Of a DNA stretch of 64,000 nt, positions 40,633-49,400 are shown one piece after another. Every line of letters starts with the position of its first letter. Position 1 is the stretch's first letter. Source of the DNA: Actinobacteria bacterium OV320 (GTDB lineage Bacteria; Actinomycetota; Actinomycetes; Streptomycetales; Streptomycetaceae); contig LJCX01000022.1 of assembly GCA_001298545.1 (NCBI GenBank), positions 62,001 through 126,000 of the forward strand. The letters are read 5' to 3'. The notes under the pieces were generated by a model, which ran no database searches, had not been told where the DNA came from, and saw only the letters and a list, made by a program, of their open reading frames with translations. The translations under genes were made by a program, and so were the position numbers.

Positions 40633-42090
40633 TCAGCTCCGCAGCGCCGCTTGCATCATCGCCTTCGCGACCGGCGCGGCCAGCCCGTTCCCGCTGACCT
40701 CGGACCGCGCGGCGTCGGACTGCTCGACCACGACCGCCACGGCGACCTGCTTGCCGGAGGAGTCGGACTTCCCGTACGACGTGAACCAGGCGTACGGCGC
40801 CTTGCTGTTGTTCTCGCCGTTCTGGGCCGTGCCCGTCTTGCCGCCGACGGTGACGCCGTCGATGAGCGCGTTCGTGCCGGTGCCCTTCTCGACGACCGTC
40901 TGCATCGCCGACTGCAACTGCTCGGCGGTGGAGGAGCTGACGATCTGCGTGGTCGACGCCTCGTCGTCGTAGTCCTCCAGGACGTCGCCGCCGCCGTCGG
41001 TGATCTGCGAGACCATGTGCGGCGAGACGAGCTTGCCGCCGTTGGCGAGGGCGGCCGACACCATGGCCATCTGCAACGGCGTCGCGGTCACGTCGAACTG
41101 GCCGATGCCGGTCAGGGCGGTGGACGACTCGTCCATGCCGGACGGGTACACGCTCGGGTACGCCCGCACCGGCACGTCCTGGCTGTCGTCGTTGAAGCCG
41201 AACTTCTCGGCCGTCGCCCTCAGCTTGTCCTGTCCGAGCTGGACGGCCATGTGCGCGAACACGTTGTTGCAGGAGTACTGGAGCGCGACCCGGATCGTGG
41301 CGTTCTCACAGGGCGCGGACGTGTTCTCGTTCTTCAGGACCGTGCGCGTGCCCGGCAGGGTGTACGGGTCCTCGCTCTCGGTCTTCTCGTCCACCGACGT
41401 GTACAGCCCGTCCTCCAGCGCGGCCGCCGCCACGACCAGCTTGAAGGTCGAGCCCGGTGCCAGCGGCTGCCGCAGCGCCCGGTTGGTGAGCGGCTTGTCG
41501 GAGTCCGCGTTGAGCTTCTTCCACGCCGTCCCGGCGGTGTTGGCGTCGGTCAGCGTCGACGGGTCGTACGACGGGGTCGACACCACCGCGAGGATCTGGC
41601 CGGTCGTCGGGTCGACCGCGACGGCCGCGCCCTTCTTGTCGCCGAGCGCGTCGTACGCCGCCTTCTGCACGTCCGGGTCGATCGTGGTGATCACGTTGCC
41701 CGGGTCGGCCCGCTTGTCGGTGACCGTGTCCAGCGCGGTCTTCAGACGGGTGTCCGTGCCGTTGAGCAGATCCGCGTAGATGCCCTCCAGCTGCGTGGGG
41801 GCGTAGCTCTGCGAGGCGTAGCCCGTCACCGCCGCGTACAGCTCGCCGTCCGTGTACGTGCGCTTGTATCTGAGGTCACCGCCCGTGGTGACGGCCGAGC
41901 CGGTGATCGCCTTTCCGCCCACGATGATGTTCCCGAGCGGCTCCGCGTACGTCTCGATCGCGTTGCGCCGGTTTTTCGTGTCGTCCGCGAGTGCCCGGCC
42001 CTCGTAGAACTGCACCCAGGTCGCCCGGAGCAGCAGGGCGAACACCAGCAGCAGCGCGAAGACCGAGGCGCGCCTGATCGTCTTGTTCAT
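40633..42090 (-). CDS. Penicillin-binding transpeptidase (PBPA-like, class B)
   Basis: A 485-residue membrane-anchored D,D-transpeptidase that cross-links peptidoglycan. One N-terminal membrane helix (about 8-27) precedes a dimerisation-type domain and the transpeptidase domain. Active-site motifs are S194-T-F-K197, S253-C-N255 and K398-T-G400-T-A. It resembles the PbpA partner of FtsW/RodA-type systems, but no such partner is adjacent. It is not linked to the surrounding genes. Confidence 0.92.
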   Translation of the reverse strand: MNKTIRRASVFALLLVFALLLRATWVQFYEGRALADDTKNRRNAIETYAEPLGNIIVGGKAITGSAVTTGGDLRYKRTYTDGELYAAVTGYASQSYAPTQLEGIYADLLNGTDTRLKTALDTVTDKRADPGNVITTIDPDVQKAAYDALGDKKGAAVAVDPTTGQILAVVSTPSYDPSTLTDANTAGTAWKKLNADSDKPLTNRALRQPLAPGSTFKLVVAAAALEDGLYTSVDEKTESEDPYTLPGTRTVLKNENTSAPCENATIRVALQYSCNNVFAHMAVQLGQDKLRATAEKFGFNDDSQDVPVRAYPSVYPSGMDESSTALTGIGQFDVTATPLQMAMVSAALANGGKLVSPHMVSQITDGGGDVLEDYDDEASTTQIVSSSTAEQLQSAMQTVVEKGTGTNALIDGVTVGGKTGTAQNGENNSKAPYAWFTSYGKSDSSGKQVAVAVVVEQSDAARSEVSGNGLAAPVAKAMMQAALRS

Positions 42091-42199
42091 TGCGAACGGA
42101 AGGACGAGCGGGAGGGGAGCGATCGTTCCCTTCCGCCCGTTTTCTCATCGACCGTTCATCTGGAACCGGTTCACCGGGGCCCGTCCACCGCGGCCGGGC

Positions 42200-42670
42200 T
42201 CAGGCCTCCAGCCGCAGCACGATCTCCTCGATCTCCCCGCCCCGCGCGTTCGCGTAGCCGGTGGCCCGGGCGGTGGACCGGAAGCCGCACTTCTCCAGCA
42301 CGCGCAGGGAGCCCGCGTTGTCGGCCGCCGCCCGCGCGAACAGCGGCCGTTCGCCGACCTCGGACACCAGCGCCCGCAAGGCCTGCGTGGCGATGCCCCG
42401 GCCCCAGTAGGCGCGGTCCACCCAGTAGGTCACCTCGCGCTCGCCCGGCTCCCCGTACACCGCCGCGCTGCCGACGACGTCCCCGTCGGCCAGGATCGTG
42501 CGCGGCACGGCCGACGAGGCGCGGATCCTCGTCCAGTGGGCGTCGAACGCGTCCCGGTCGGCCGGATCCTTCGCGGTGAACGCGGCCATCCGCAGGGACT
42601 CGGGGTCGTTCATCTGCCGGAAGAACACCGGCAGATCGCTGTCGTGGACCTGGCGCAGGGAGATCAGCAT
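42200..42670 (-). CDS. GNAT acetyltransferase, RimJ-like
   Basis: A 156-residue GNAT-fold acetyltransferase. The acetyl-CoA site is YWGRGIATQALRAL (about residues 93-106), and C-terminal DNAGSLRVLEKCGF is typical of RimJ/RimL-like members. Only three bases separate its start from the stop of the IclR gene, so the two are probably co-transcribed. Substrate unknown. Confidence 0.85.
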   Translation of the reverse strand: MLISLRQVHDSDLPVFFRQMNDPESLRMAAFTAKDPADRDAFDAHWTRIRASSAVPRTILADGDVVGSAAVYGEPGEREVTYWVDRAYWGRGIATQALRALVSEVGERPLFARAAADNAGSLRVLEKCGFRSTARATGYANARGGEIEEIVLRLEA

Positions 42671-42673
42671 GTC

Positions 42674-43447
42674 TCAGAGCCTACGGGTGGCCAGCGTGAG
42701 CCGGTCGCGTGCGTCGAACAGCGCGTCCTTCACCAGCTGCTCGTGCGCGGGGGTGAGCCTCGCCACCGGCACCGAGCAGCTGATCGCGTCCCGGGCCGGC
42801 GTGCGGTACGGGATCGCCACGCCGAAGCAGCGCAGGCCCAGCGTGTTCTCCTCGCGGTCCACCGAGAAGCCCTGCTCACGGATCTGGTGCAGTTCCTCGA
42901 TGAGCTTCTCGCGGTCCGTGATCGTGTGCTCGGTCAGCGCGGGCAGCGTCTCCGGCAGCAGCTTGCGGACCTGTTCGTCGGTGTAGGTGCTCAGCAGCGC
43001 CTTGCCCAGCGAGGTGGAGTGGGCGGGGAGACGGCGCCCGACCCGGGTGAAGGGCCGCAGGTAGTGCTGGGACTGGCGGGTGGCGAGGTACACGACGTTC
43101 GTGCCGTCGAGCCGGGCCAGGTGGATGGTCTCGGTGGTGTCGTCCGAGAGCCGGTCCAGGGTGGGGCGGGCGGCCGCGACCACCTCGTCGCCGTCGATGT
43201 AGGACGTGCCGACGAGCAGCGCCCGTACCCCGATGCCGTACCGCGTGCCCGTCGCGTCCGTCTCCACCCAGCCCAGCTCCACCAGCGTGCGCAGCAGCAT
43301 GTAGAGACTCGACTTGGGATAGCCGACGGCCTCCTGGACCGACGCCAGAGAGTGCATTCCTGGGCGGCCGGCGAAGTATTCCAGCAGCTCAACCGTCCGC
43401 ACCGCGGACTTGACCTGCGCCCCGCCCCCCGTCTCGCCAGCCGACAT
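42674..43447 (-). CDS. IclR-family regulator
   Basis: A 257-residue IclR regulator. The winged helix-turn-helix is at residues 12-70 (SLASVQEAVGYPKSSLYMLL). The effector domain (about 85-255) has RPFTRVGRRLPAHSTSLGKALLS and ENTLGLRCFGVAIPYR. It is divergent from the semialdehyde dehydrogenase gene and probably controls it through the dyad at 43512-43527. The start at 43447 has AAGGG close upstream. Confidence 0.9.
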   Translation of the reverse strand: MSAGETGGGAQVKSAVRTVELLEYFAGRPGMHSLASVQEAVGYPKSSLYMLLRTLVELGWVETDATGTRYGIGVRALLVGTSYIDGDEVVAAARPTLDRLSDDTTETIHLARLDGTNVVYLATRQSQHYLRPFTRVGRRLPAHSTSLGKALLSTYTDEQVRKLLPETLPALTEHTITDREKLIEELHQIREQGFSVDREENTLGLRCFGVAIPYRTPARDAISCSVPVARLTPAHEQLVKDALFDARDRLTLATRRL

Positions 43448-43511
43448 CGCCCTTGACCCCTTCGTTCGACGGGAAATACGCTCCGACAGCATATTCATCA
43501 TCAGAGACAGC

Positions 43512-43527
43512 GTTCAGTATATCGAAC
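43512..43527. promoter_or_regulatory. IclR-type operator candidate
   Basis: GTTCAGTATATCGAAC is a 16-bp imperfect palindrome (12 of 16 positions symmetric) with GTTC/GAAC ends. It is AT-rich within a GC-rich gap and centrally placed between the divergent IclR and dehydrogenase genes. Confidence 0.55.
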
Positions 43528-43586
43528 GACCCTGGTGGATGAGCCAGTACCAAACGTGGTCAGAACCAAGCGTGGAGGGACCCGCG

Positions 43587-45116
43587 GTGGCAGCAGCACC
43601 AGTCTGGAGTGTCGACCCCCGAACCGGGAAGCAGCGTGAACAGGTTGCGGTGGAGGCCACGGCCCAGGAGGTCGACGCCGTCGTCCGCGCCGCCCATGAG
43701 GCGCGCGGCTTCCTCGCCGACCGTACCGTCCGCGCCGCTTTCCTGCGTTCCGCCGCCGACCGGCTCCAGGCGGCCAAGGACACGCTCGTGGAGGTGGCCG
43801 ACGCGGAGACCGCGCTCGGCCCGGTCCGGCTGACCGGAGAGCTCGCCCGCACCTGCTACCAGCTGCGCGCGTTCGCCGACATCGTCGACGAGGGCGCGTT
43901 CCTCGACGTCGTCATCAGCCACCCCGACGACACCGCCACCCCGCCCATCCCCGACCTGCGCCGCTACAAGGTGCCGCTCGGGGTGGTGGCCGTGTACTCG
44001 GCGTCCAACTTCCCCTTCGCCTTCTCCGTCGCGGGCGGTGACACCGCCAGCGCGCTCGCGGCGGGCAACCCGGTCGTCGTCAAGTCCCACCCCGACCACC
44101 CGGGCCTGTCCGAGCTGGTCGCCAAGGTGGTGCGCACGGCCGCGGCCGAGCACGGCATCCCGGCGGGTGTGCTGGGCCTGGTCCACGGCTTCGAGGCCGG
44201 CGTCGAGCTGATCAAGCACCCGCTGGTGGCCGCGGCCGGCTTCACCGGGTCGATCCGGGGCGGACGCGCGCTGTTCGACGCGGCGGCGGCCCGTCCGGTG
44301 CCGATCCCGTTCCACGGCGAGCTGGGGTCGCTGAACCCGGTCGTGGTGACCGAGGCGGCCGCGGCCGAGCGGGCCGAGGCGATCGGCACCGGCCTCGCCG
44401 GGTCCATGACGCTGGGGGTCGGCCAGTTCTGTGTGAAGCCGGGACTGGTCCTGGTGCCGTCCGGCGCGGCCGGCGACGGACTGGTCAAGTCGCTCACGGA
44501 CGCGGTGAGCGACACCGACGCGGGCGTACTGCTCGACCACCGGATGCGCGACAACTTCATCGCCGGGGTCGCCCAGCGGGCTGAGCTGCCCGACGTGGAG
44601 TCGCCGGTCACGCCCGGGGCGGGCGGGGAGCACACCGTCAGCGCGGGCTTCCTGACCGTGCCGGCCTCCCGGCTGACCGCCGAGGGCGCGCACGACCTGC
44701 TGCTCGAGGAGTGCTTCGGGCCGGTCACCGTCGTGGTCCGCTACGACGACGAGGGCGAGGTCAAGGCGGTCCTGTCGCGCCTGCCCGGAAACCTCACGGC
44801 GACCGTCCAGCTGTCCGAGGGGGAGGCCGCCGGCGAGGGCCGGGGCGGCGAGATCCTCGCCGAGCTGACCCCGCTGGCCGGACGCGTGCTGGTGAACGGC
44901 TGGCCCACGGGTGTCGCCGTCGCGCCCGCCCAGCATCACGGCGGGCCGTACCCGGCCACCACCTCCACGTCCACCTCTGTCGGCGGGACCGCCATCGAGC
45001 GGTGGCTGCGGCCGGTCGCCTACCAGAACGCTCCCGCGGCGCTGCTGCCCGTGGAGCTGCGGGACGAGAACGAGCTGGGGCTGCCTCGCCGGTTCAACGG
45101 CCGTCTGGAGCGGTAG
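43587..45116 (+). CDS. Aldehyde dehydrogenase, 2-oxoglutarate semialdehyde type
   Basis: A 509-residue NAD(P)-dependent aldehyde dehydrogenase. Catalytic residues are N141 (NFPFAFS), K166 (VVVKSHP), E245 (FHGELGSLNP) and nucleophile C282 (GQFCVKPG). Sequence style and length match the 2,5-dioxovalerate (2-oxoglutarate semialdehyde) dehydrogenase group. That enzyme finishes the oxidative uronate and pentose routes by making 2-oxoglutarate. KdgD and the DHDPS-fold enzyme in this window would supply its substrate, which supports the call. GTG at 43587 was chosen for the GGAGGGA site 8 bp upstream; longer in-frame starts cross the operator. Confidence 0.87.
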   Translation: MAAAPVWSVDPRTGKQREQVAVEATAQEVDAVVRAAHEARGFLADRTVRAAFLRSAADRLQAAKDTLVEVADAETALGPVRLTGELARTCYQLRAFADIVDEGAFLDVVISHPDDTATPPIPDLRRYKVPLGVVAVYSASNFPFAFSVAGGDTASALAAGNPVVVKSHPDHPGLSELVAKVVRTAAAEHGIPAGVLGLVHGFEAGVELIKHPLVAAAGFTGSIRGGRALFDAAAARPVPIPFHGELGSLNPVVVTEAAAAERAEAIGTGLAGSMTLGVGQFCVKPGLVLVPSGAAGDGLVKSLTDAVSDTDAGVLLDHRMRDNFIAGVAQRAELPDVESPVTPGAGGEHTVSAGFLTVPASRLTAEGAHDLLLEECFGPVTVVVRYDDEGEVKAVLSRLPGNLTATVQLSEGEAAGEGRGGEILAELTPLAGRVLVNGWPTGVAVAPAQHHGGPYPATTSTSTSVGGTAIERWLRPVAYQNAPAALLPVELRDENELGLPRRFNGRLER

Positions 45117-45136
45117 CGCTCCGCGCGGGCGTCGTC

Positions 45137-45239
45137 GAGGGGCGCGGTCATCGTGCGCGGTGGATCGCCGGGTCAGGCTTCCGGTGGCTTGTCGCGCCCA
45201 CACGGCGGAGCCGCACATCGACGCAGGCCCGCGCCCCTC
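45137..45239. repeat. Streptomyces-type intergenic repeat with inverted ends
   Basis: GAGGGGCGCG (45137-45146) and its exact complement (45230-45239) bracket about 100 bp that include GTCGCGCCCACACGGCGGAG. I recognise this style from intergenic repeats scattered in Streptomyces genomes. It fills the gap between two plus-strand genes. Confidence 0.6.
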
Positions 45240-45270
45240 GGTTGCTCCGCTCCCCTGAGATGATGAGGCA

Positions 45271-45879
45271 ATGGACGTCTCGCTTCCCGAACTGCCCTTC
45301 CCCCTCCGCACGTACGGGCCCGACGGGCACTGGTCCCACGAGCACGGGGTGCTCACCGGGTGGGCCGGGGCCCGGCAGGACCGGTTCGTGCCGCCCACCG
45401 GGGACGGGGTGGACCCCGCGGCCGACGCGCCCCGGCTGCTGGGGGCGCCGGAAGGGGACTTCCAGCTCATCGCACGCGTCACCGTCGGGTTCAACTGGGC
45501 GTTCGACGCGGGGGCGTTGTACGTCCACGTCGGTGAGCGGGCCTGGGCCAAGCTGTGCCTGGAGTACTCCCCGGACGTGGCCACCGTCTGCACGGTGGTC
45601 ACCCGGGGACACTCCGACGACGCCAACTCCTTCACCGTGGAGGGGAGTTCGGTCTGGCTCCGGGTGAGCAGGACCGGCCGTGCGTTCGCCTTCCACGCCT
45701 CCCGGGACGGCAGACGGTGGACCTTCGTCCGCCTGTTCACGCTGGGCGAGGAGAAGGAGACCGGCGCGGCCCTGGTCGGCTTCATGACGCAGTCGCCGAT
45801 GGGCGAGGGGTGCGTCGTGACGTACGACCATCTCGAGTTCAGGACCGAGTGGCCGGACGACCTGCGGGACGGAAGCTAG
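45271..45879 (+). CDS. DUF1349-family beta-sandwich protein
   Basis: A 202-residue concanavalin-like domain protein (DUF1349/YesU type). Features are DFQLIARVTVGFNWAFDAGALYVHV, WAKLCLEYSPD and TGAALVGFMTQSPMG. No signal peptide. Relatives can accompany polysaccharide loci, but this copy lies outside the pectin operons and has no clear partner. Function unknown. Confidence 0.8.
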   Translation: MDVSLPELPFPLRTYGPDGHWSHEHGVLTGWAGARQDRFVPPTGDGVDPAADAPRLLGAPEGDFQLIARVTVGFNWAFDAGALYVHVGERAWAKLCLEYSPDVATVCTVVTRGHSDDANSFTVEGSSVWLRVSRTGRAFAFHASRDGRRWTFVRLFTLGEEKETGAALVGFMTQSPMGEGCVVTYDHLEFRTEWPDDLRDGS

Positions 45880-45938
45880 CCGGCCGGAACCGACGGGAAG
45901 GCCCTCTCGTCCTCTCCTGCATGATCGGAGAACGCGTC

Positions 45939-46436
45939 ATGGGCAACCGGGTGATCCGCACCGCCGTCCCCGCCGAGGCGGAGAGGGTCGCCGCGCTGCA
46001 CGCGCGCGCCCGGGCCACGTACTACCCCGAGGGGATCCCGCAGGACGGCACCGACTGGCTCGCCGCCTGGCGCACGGCCATCGAGCGGCCCGACGGCCAT
46101 GTGCTGTGCGTCGTCGAGCAGGGACGGCTCGTCGGCCTCGCCTCGTTCCGCACGCCGGAGGGCGCGCCCGTGCACACCGTCAAGCTGTTCCAGTTCCACG
46201 TCGACCCCGACCACTGGCGTTCGGGGATCGGCACGGACCTGCACACGGCCTGCGTCGAGCAGTGGCGGGCGGACGGGCGGCACACGGCCGTGCTCGACGT
46301 GCACGTCGACAACGGGCGGGCCCAGGCCTTCTACGCCCGGCAGGGCTGGAGCCCGGACCCGGAGAACCCGCCCGGCGAGGGCGAGCACCACCTCTGGCTG
46401 AGGTACGCGGTGAGCGGGGAACGGCCGGGGGAGTGA
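45939..46436 (+). CDS. GNAT acetyltransferase
   Basis: A 165-residue GNAT-fold protein. The acetyl-CoA loop is DHWRSGIGTDLHTA, and the terminal segment VDNGRAQAFYARQGW is diagnostic. The ATG at 45939 was preferred because GGAG lies 9 bp upstream; an ATG at 45921 is in frame but lies before that site. Substrate unknown. Confidence 0.85.
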   Translation: MGNRVIRTAVPAEAERVAALHARARATYYPEGIPQDGTDWLAAWRTAIERPDGHVLCVVEQGRLVGLASFRTPEGAPVHTVKLFQFHVDPDHWRSGIGTDLHTACVEQWRADGRHTAVLDVHVDNGRAQAFYARQGWSPDPENPPGEGEHHLWLRYAVSGERPGE

Positions 46437-46551
46437 CCGGGGAATGAAACGCTCTGCTTGAACGTTCATGCACTCGCCGGAGGGAACCTCCGTGCGGACC
46501 TCCCGCGAGGGAGTTCCGTACCCAGCCGCACGACCTGGAGAGAGCCGAGAC

Positions 46552-47268
46552 ATGCGCGTCGAGATCTGGAGCGACATCGCCTGCCCGTGGTGCTACGTGG
46601 GCAAGGCCCGCTTCGAGAAGGCGCTCGAGGCCTTCCCGCACCGTGACCAGGTCGAGGTGGTGCACCGTTCCTTCGAGCTGGACCCGGGCCGCGCCAAGGG
46701 CGACGTCCAGCCCGTACTGGCCATGCTCACCAAGAAGTACGGGATGAGCGAGGCGCAGGCGCAGTCCGGCGAGGAGAACCTGGGCGCCCAGGCCGCCGCC
46801 GAGGGCCTCGACTACCGCACCCGGGACCGCGACCACGGCAACACCTTCGACATGCACCGGCTGCTGCACTTCGCCAAGGAGCACGGCCGGCAGGACGAGC
46901 TGATCCAGCTCCTCTACCGGGCGAACTTCGCCGAGGAGCGGTCCGTCTTCTCCGAGGGCGACGAGCGGCTCGTGGAACTGGCCGCCGAGGCCGGTCTCGA
47001 CGCCGAGGCCGCCCGCGAGGTCCTCGCCGACCCGGCCCGCTACGCCGACGAGGTCCGCGTCGACGAGCGCGAGGCAGCTCAGCTCGGTGCGAACGGTGTG
47101 CCCTTCTTCGTCCTCGACCGCGCCTACGGCGTCTCCGGGGCCCAGCCCGCCGAGGTCTTCACCCAGGCCCTCACCCAGGCCTGGGGCGACCGCTCCCCGC
47201 TGAAGCTGATCGACGACGGCGGCGCGCAGGCCTGCGGCCCGGACGGGTGCGCGGTCCCACAGCAGTGA
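46552..47268 (+). CDS. DsbA-family oxidoreductase (FrnE-like)
   Basis: A 238-residue thioredoxin-fold protein of the FrnE/DsbA-like cytoplasmic group. The redox motif is C11-P-W-C14 directly after the first strand. A helical insertion follows, and the cis-proline region is NGVPFFVLDRAYGVSGAQ. There is no signal peptide. Two extra cysteines close to the C-terminus (QACGPDGCAVPQQ) might form a second redox pair. Confidence 0.9.
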   Translation: MRVEIWSDIACPWCYVGKARFEKALEAFPHRDQVEVVHRSFELDPGRAKGDVQPVLAMLTKKYGMSEAQAQSGEENLGAQAAAEGLDYRTRDRDHGNTFDMHRLLHFAKEHGRQDELIQLLYRANFAEERSVFSEGDERLVELAAEAGLDAEAAREVLADPARYADEVRVDEREAAQLGANGVPFFVLDRAYGVSGAQPAEVFTQALTQAWGDRSPLKLIDDGGAQACGPDGCAVPQQ

Positions 47269-47364
47269 AACCCGCAGGTGAGAGCCGATCTATAAGTTCT
47301 CCTTAGCGGAATCACGTAAAAATCGGCAATGGACGAGGGGTTCCCGGGGTCCCACAGTGGACCC

Positions 47365-48417
47365 ATGGAGACCTTCGAGAGCCTCGTCCGCGCCGAGTTC
47401 ACCCCGAAGACCACGTACCTGAACACGGCGAGCAACGGCCTGCTGCCGGCCCGTACCGTCGCCGCCCTGCACGAGGCGGCGGTGCTGCGCGCCGAGGGCA
47501 GGCCGCTCACCCCGCTGTACGAGGACGTGGAGGCCTGCCGGGCCGCGTACGCCCGGCTGGCCGGCGTCCCGGTCACCCGGGTGGCGCTGGGCGCCTCGGT
47601 CGCCGCGCACACCGGCGTGATCGCCGCCTCGCTCCCCGCGGGCGCGGAAGTGCTCACCGCCGAGGACGACTTCACCTCCGTGCTCAACCCGTTCCACGTC
47701 CGCGGGGACCTCAAGGTCCGCGCCGTCCCGCTGGAGCGGATCGCCGAGTCCGTCCGCCCCGGCACCGCGCTGGTCGCGGTGAGCGCCGCACAGTCCGCCG
47801 ACGGCCGGATCGCCGACCTCCCCGCCCTGCGCGAGGCGGCCGGCACGCACGGCGCACGCACCTACGTCGACTTCTCGCAGTCGGCCGGCTGGCTTCCGGC
47901 GGACGCCGACGCCCACGACTTCTCCGCCGCCGTCTCCTTCAAGTGGCTGCTCGGCCCGCACGGTGCGGCCTTCCTGGTGGTCCCGGAGGACTTCGGCGGG
48001 CTGTCACCGGTCCTCGCGGGATGGGTGGCCGGTGAGCAGCCCTGGGACAGCTGTTACGGCCCGGTGGCCGAACTCGCCCACTCGGCACGGCGGTTCGACC
48101 TGACGCACGCCCTGTTCACCTACGCCGGACTGCGCCGCTCCCTCGAACTGGTGGAGGAACTCGGGGTGGCGGCGATCGGCGCCCACGACCTCCTTCTCGC
48201 GGACCGCTTCCGCGCCGGACTCGCCGGGCTCGGGCATCGGCCCGTCGCCGCGCCCGGCTCCGCGATCGTCTCCGTCCCGGGACTCGGCTTCCGCCGGCCC
48301 GAGCTGGCCGCCGCCGGCATCCAGGTCTCCGACCGCTCCGGCCATCTGCGCGCCTCCTTCCACCTGTTCAACACGCCGGCCGACGTCGACCGCCTGCTGA
48401 ACGCCCTGTCGGCCTGA
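47365..48417 (+). CDS. Aminotransferase class V-fold PLP enzyme
   Basis: A 350-residue fold-type I PLP enzyme. The cofactor region has YVDFSQSAGW and the probable Schiff-base lysine in SFKWLLGPHG. Relatives include cysteine desulfurase-like and kynureninase-like proteins; no specific reaction is assigned. The start is uncertain: ATG 47365 begins the conserved region without a clear ribosome binding site, and an in-frame ATG at 47329 is possible. A strong terminator follows. Confidence 0.8.
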   Translation: METFESLVRAEFTPKTTYLNTASNGLLPARTVAALHEAAVLRAEGRPLTPLYEDVEACRAAYARLAGVPVTRVALGASVAAHTGVIAASLPAGAEVLTAEDDFTSVLNPFHVRGDLKVRAVPLERIAESVRPGTALVAVSAAQSADGRIADLPALREAAGTHGARTYVDFSQSAGWLPADADAHDFSAAVSFKWLLGPHGAAFLVVPEDFGGLSPVLAGWVAGEQPWDSCYGPVAELAHSARRFDLTHALFTYAGLRRSLELVEELGVAAIGAHDLLLADRFRAGLAGLGHRPVAAPGSAIVSVPGLGFRRPELAAAGIQVSDRSGHLRASFHLFNTPADVDRLLNALSA

Positions 48418-48433
48418 GGCTCTTGACGCCCGA

Positions 48434-48480
48434 CAGGCCCGGACGCCCCCACCCGATCCGGGTGGGGGCGTCCGGGCCTG
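48434..48480. terminator. Very strong bidirectional terminator
   Basis: A perfect 22-bp stem (48434-48455 with 48459-48480) and a 3-base loop sit between the convergent PLP-enzyme gene and ectD. Confidence 0.92.
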
Positions 48481-48507
48481 CCGGCACGGCCGGCGGGGGA
48501 GGACCGT

Positions 48508-49395
48508 TCACCGTACGGGGGTGAAGTCCCGCGCGCCGATGTACTCCGGCCGGCGGACCGGCGCCGCGAACGGCTCCACGGCCGTGTTCTCCACGCTGTT
48601 GAACACGATGAACACGTTGCTCCGCGGGAACGGCGTGATGTTGTCGCCGGACCCGTGCATGCAGTTGCAGTCGAACCAGGTCGCCGAACCGGCCTTGCCC
48701 GTGAACAACTTGATGCCGTGGTCGCCGGCCATCGCGGTCAGCGCCTCGTCCGAGGGGGTGCCCGCGTCCTGCATCTGGAGCGACTTCTTGTAGTTGTCCT
48801 CGGGTGTCGCCCCGGCGCAGCCGAGGAACGTCCGGTGCGAGCCCGGCATGATCATGAGCCCGCCGTTGGTGTCGAGGTTCTCGGTCAGCGCGATCGACAC
48901 GGACACCGTCCGCATGTTCGGCAGACCGTCCTCGGCGTGCCAGGTCTCGAAGTCGGAGTGCCAGTAGAAGCCCCCGGCCCCGAAGCCCGGCTTGACGTTG
49001 ATCCGCGACTGGTGCACGTACACGTCCGAGCCCAGGATCTGCCGGGCCCGCCCCACGACCCGCTCGTCGCGGACGAGCGCGGCGAACACGGGACTGAGCT
49101 TGTGCACCTCGAAGACGGAGCGGATCTCCTTGGACTTCGGTTCGACGATCGACCGTCCGTCGGCCCGGATCTCCGGGTCGGCGACCAGCCGCTCCAGCTC
49201 CCGCCGGCAGACGGTGACCTCGTCGTCGCCGATCAACTGGTCGACGGCGAGGAAGCCGTCGCGCTCGTACTCCTGGAGGCCGGCCGCCGGGATCGGGCCC
49301 GGCGTGCCGGGGGAGCCCCAGACGACGGGGTCCTGGCGGGGTACGGACACCTCGGTGGTGCCACGGGTGGGGTAGAGATCGGTGAGGGTGGTCAC
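48508..49395 (-). CDS. ectD: Ectoine hydroxylase
   Basis: A 295-residue Fe(II)/2-oxoglutarate dioxygenase that converts ectoine to 5-hydroxyectoine. Iron ligands are H146 and D148 in the family block FYWHSDFETWH, and H247 in CMHGSG. The NTNGG-like LDTNGGLMIMPGSH segment is also typical. GTG start with GGAGG about 10 bp upstream, overlapping the ectC stop region. It is the last gene of the ect operon. Being a 2-oxoglutarate enzyme, it consumes the product of the pectin route, probably only a coincidence. Confidence 0.96.
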   Translation of the reverse strand: MTTLTDLYPTRGTTEVSVPRQDPVVWGSPGTPGPIPAAGLQEYERDGFLAVDQLIGDDEVTVCRRELERLVADPEIRADGRSIVEPKSKEIRSVFEVHKLSPVFAALVRDERVVGRARQILGSDVYVHQSRINVKPGFGAGGFYWHSDFETWHAEDGLPNMRTVSVSIALTENLDTNGGLMIMPGSHRTFLGCAGATPEDNYKKSLQMQDAGTPSDEALTAMAGDHGIKLFTGKAGSATWFDCNCMHGSGDNITPFPRSNVFIVFNSVENTAVEPFAAPVRRPEYIGARDFTPVR

Positions 49396-49400
49396 GATGC

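Noticed and set aside
40633..42090. Beta-lactam resistance gene
   Set aside because: Motif order, membrane anchor and length fit a housekeeping class B transpeptidase; no beta-lactamase features or linked regulators are seen.
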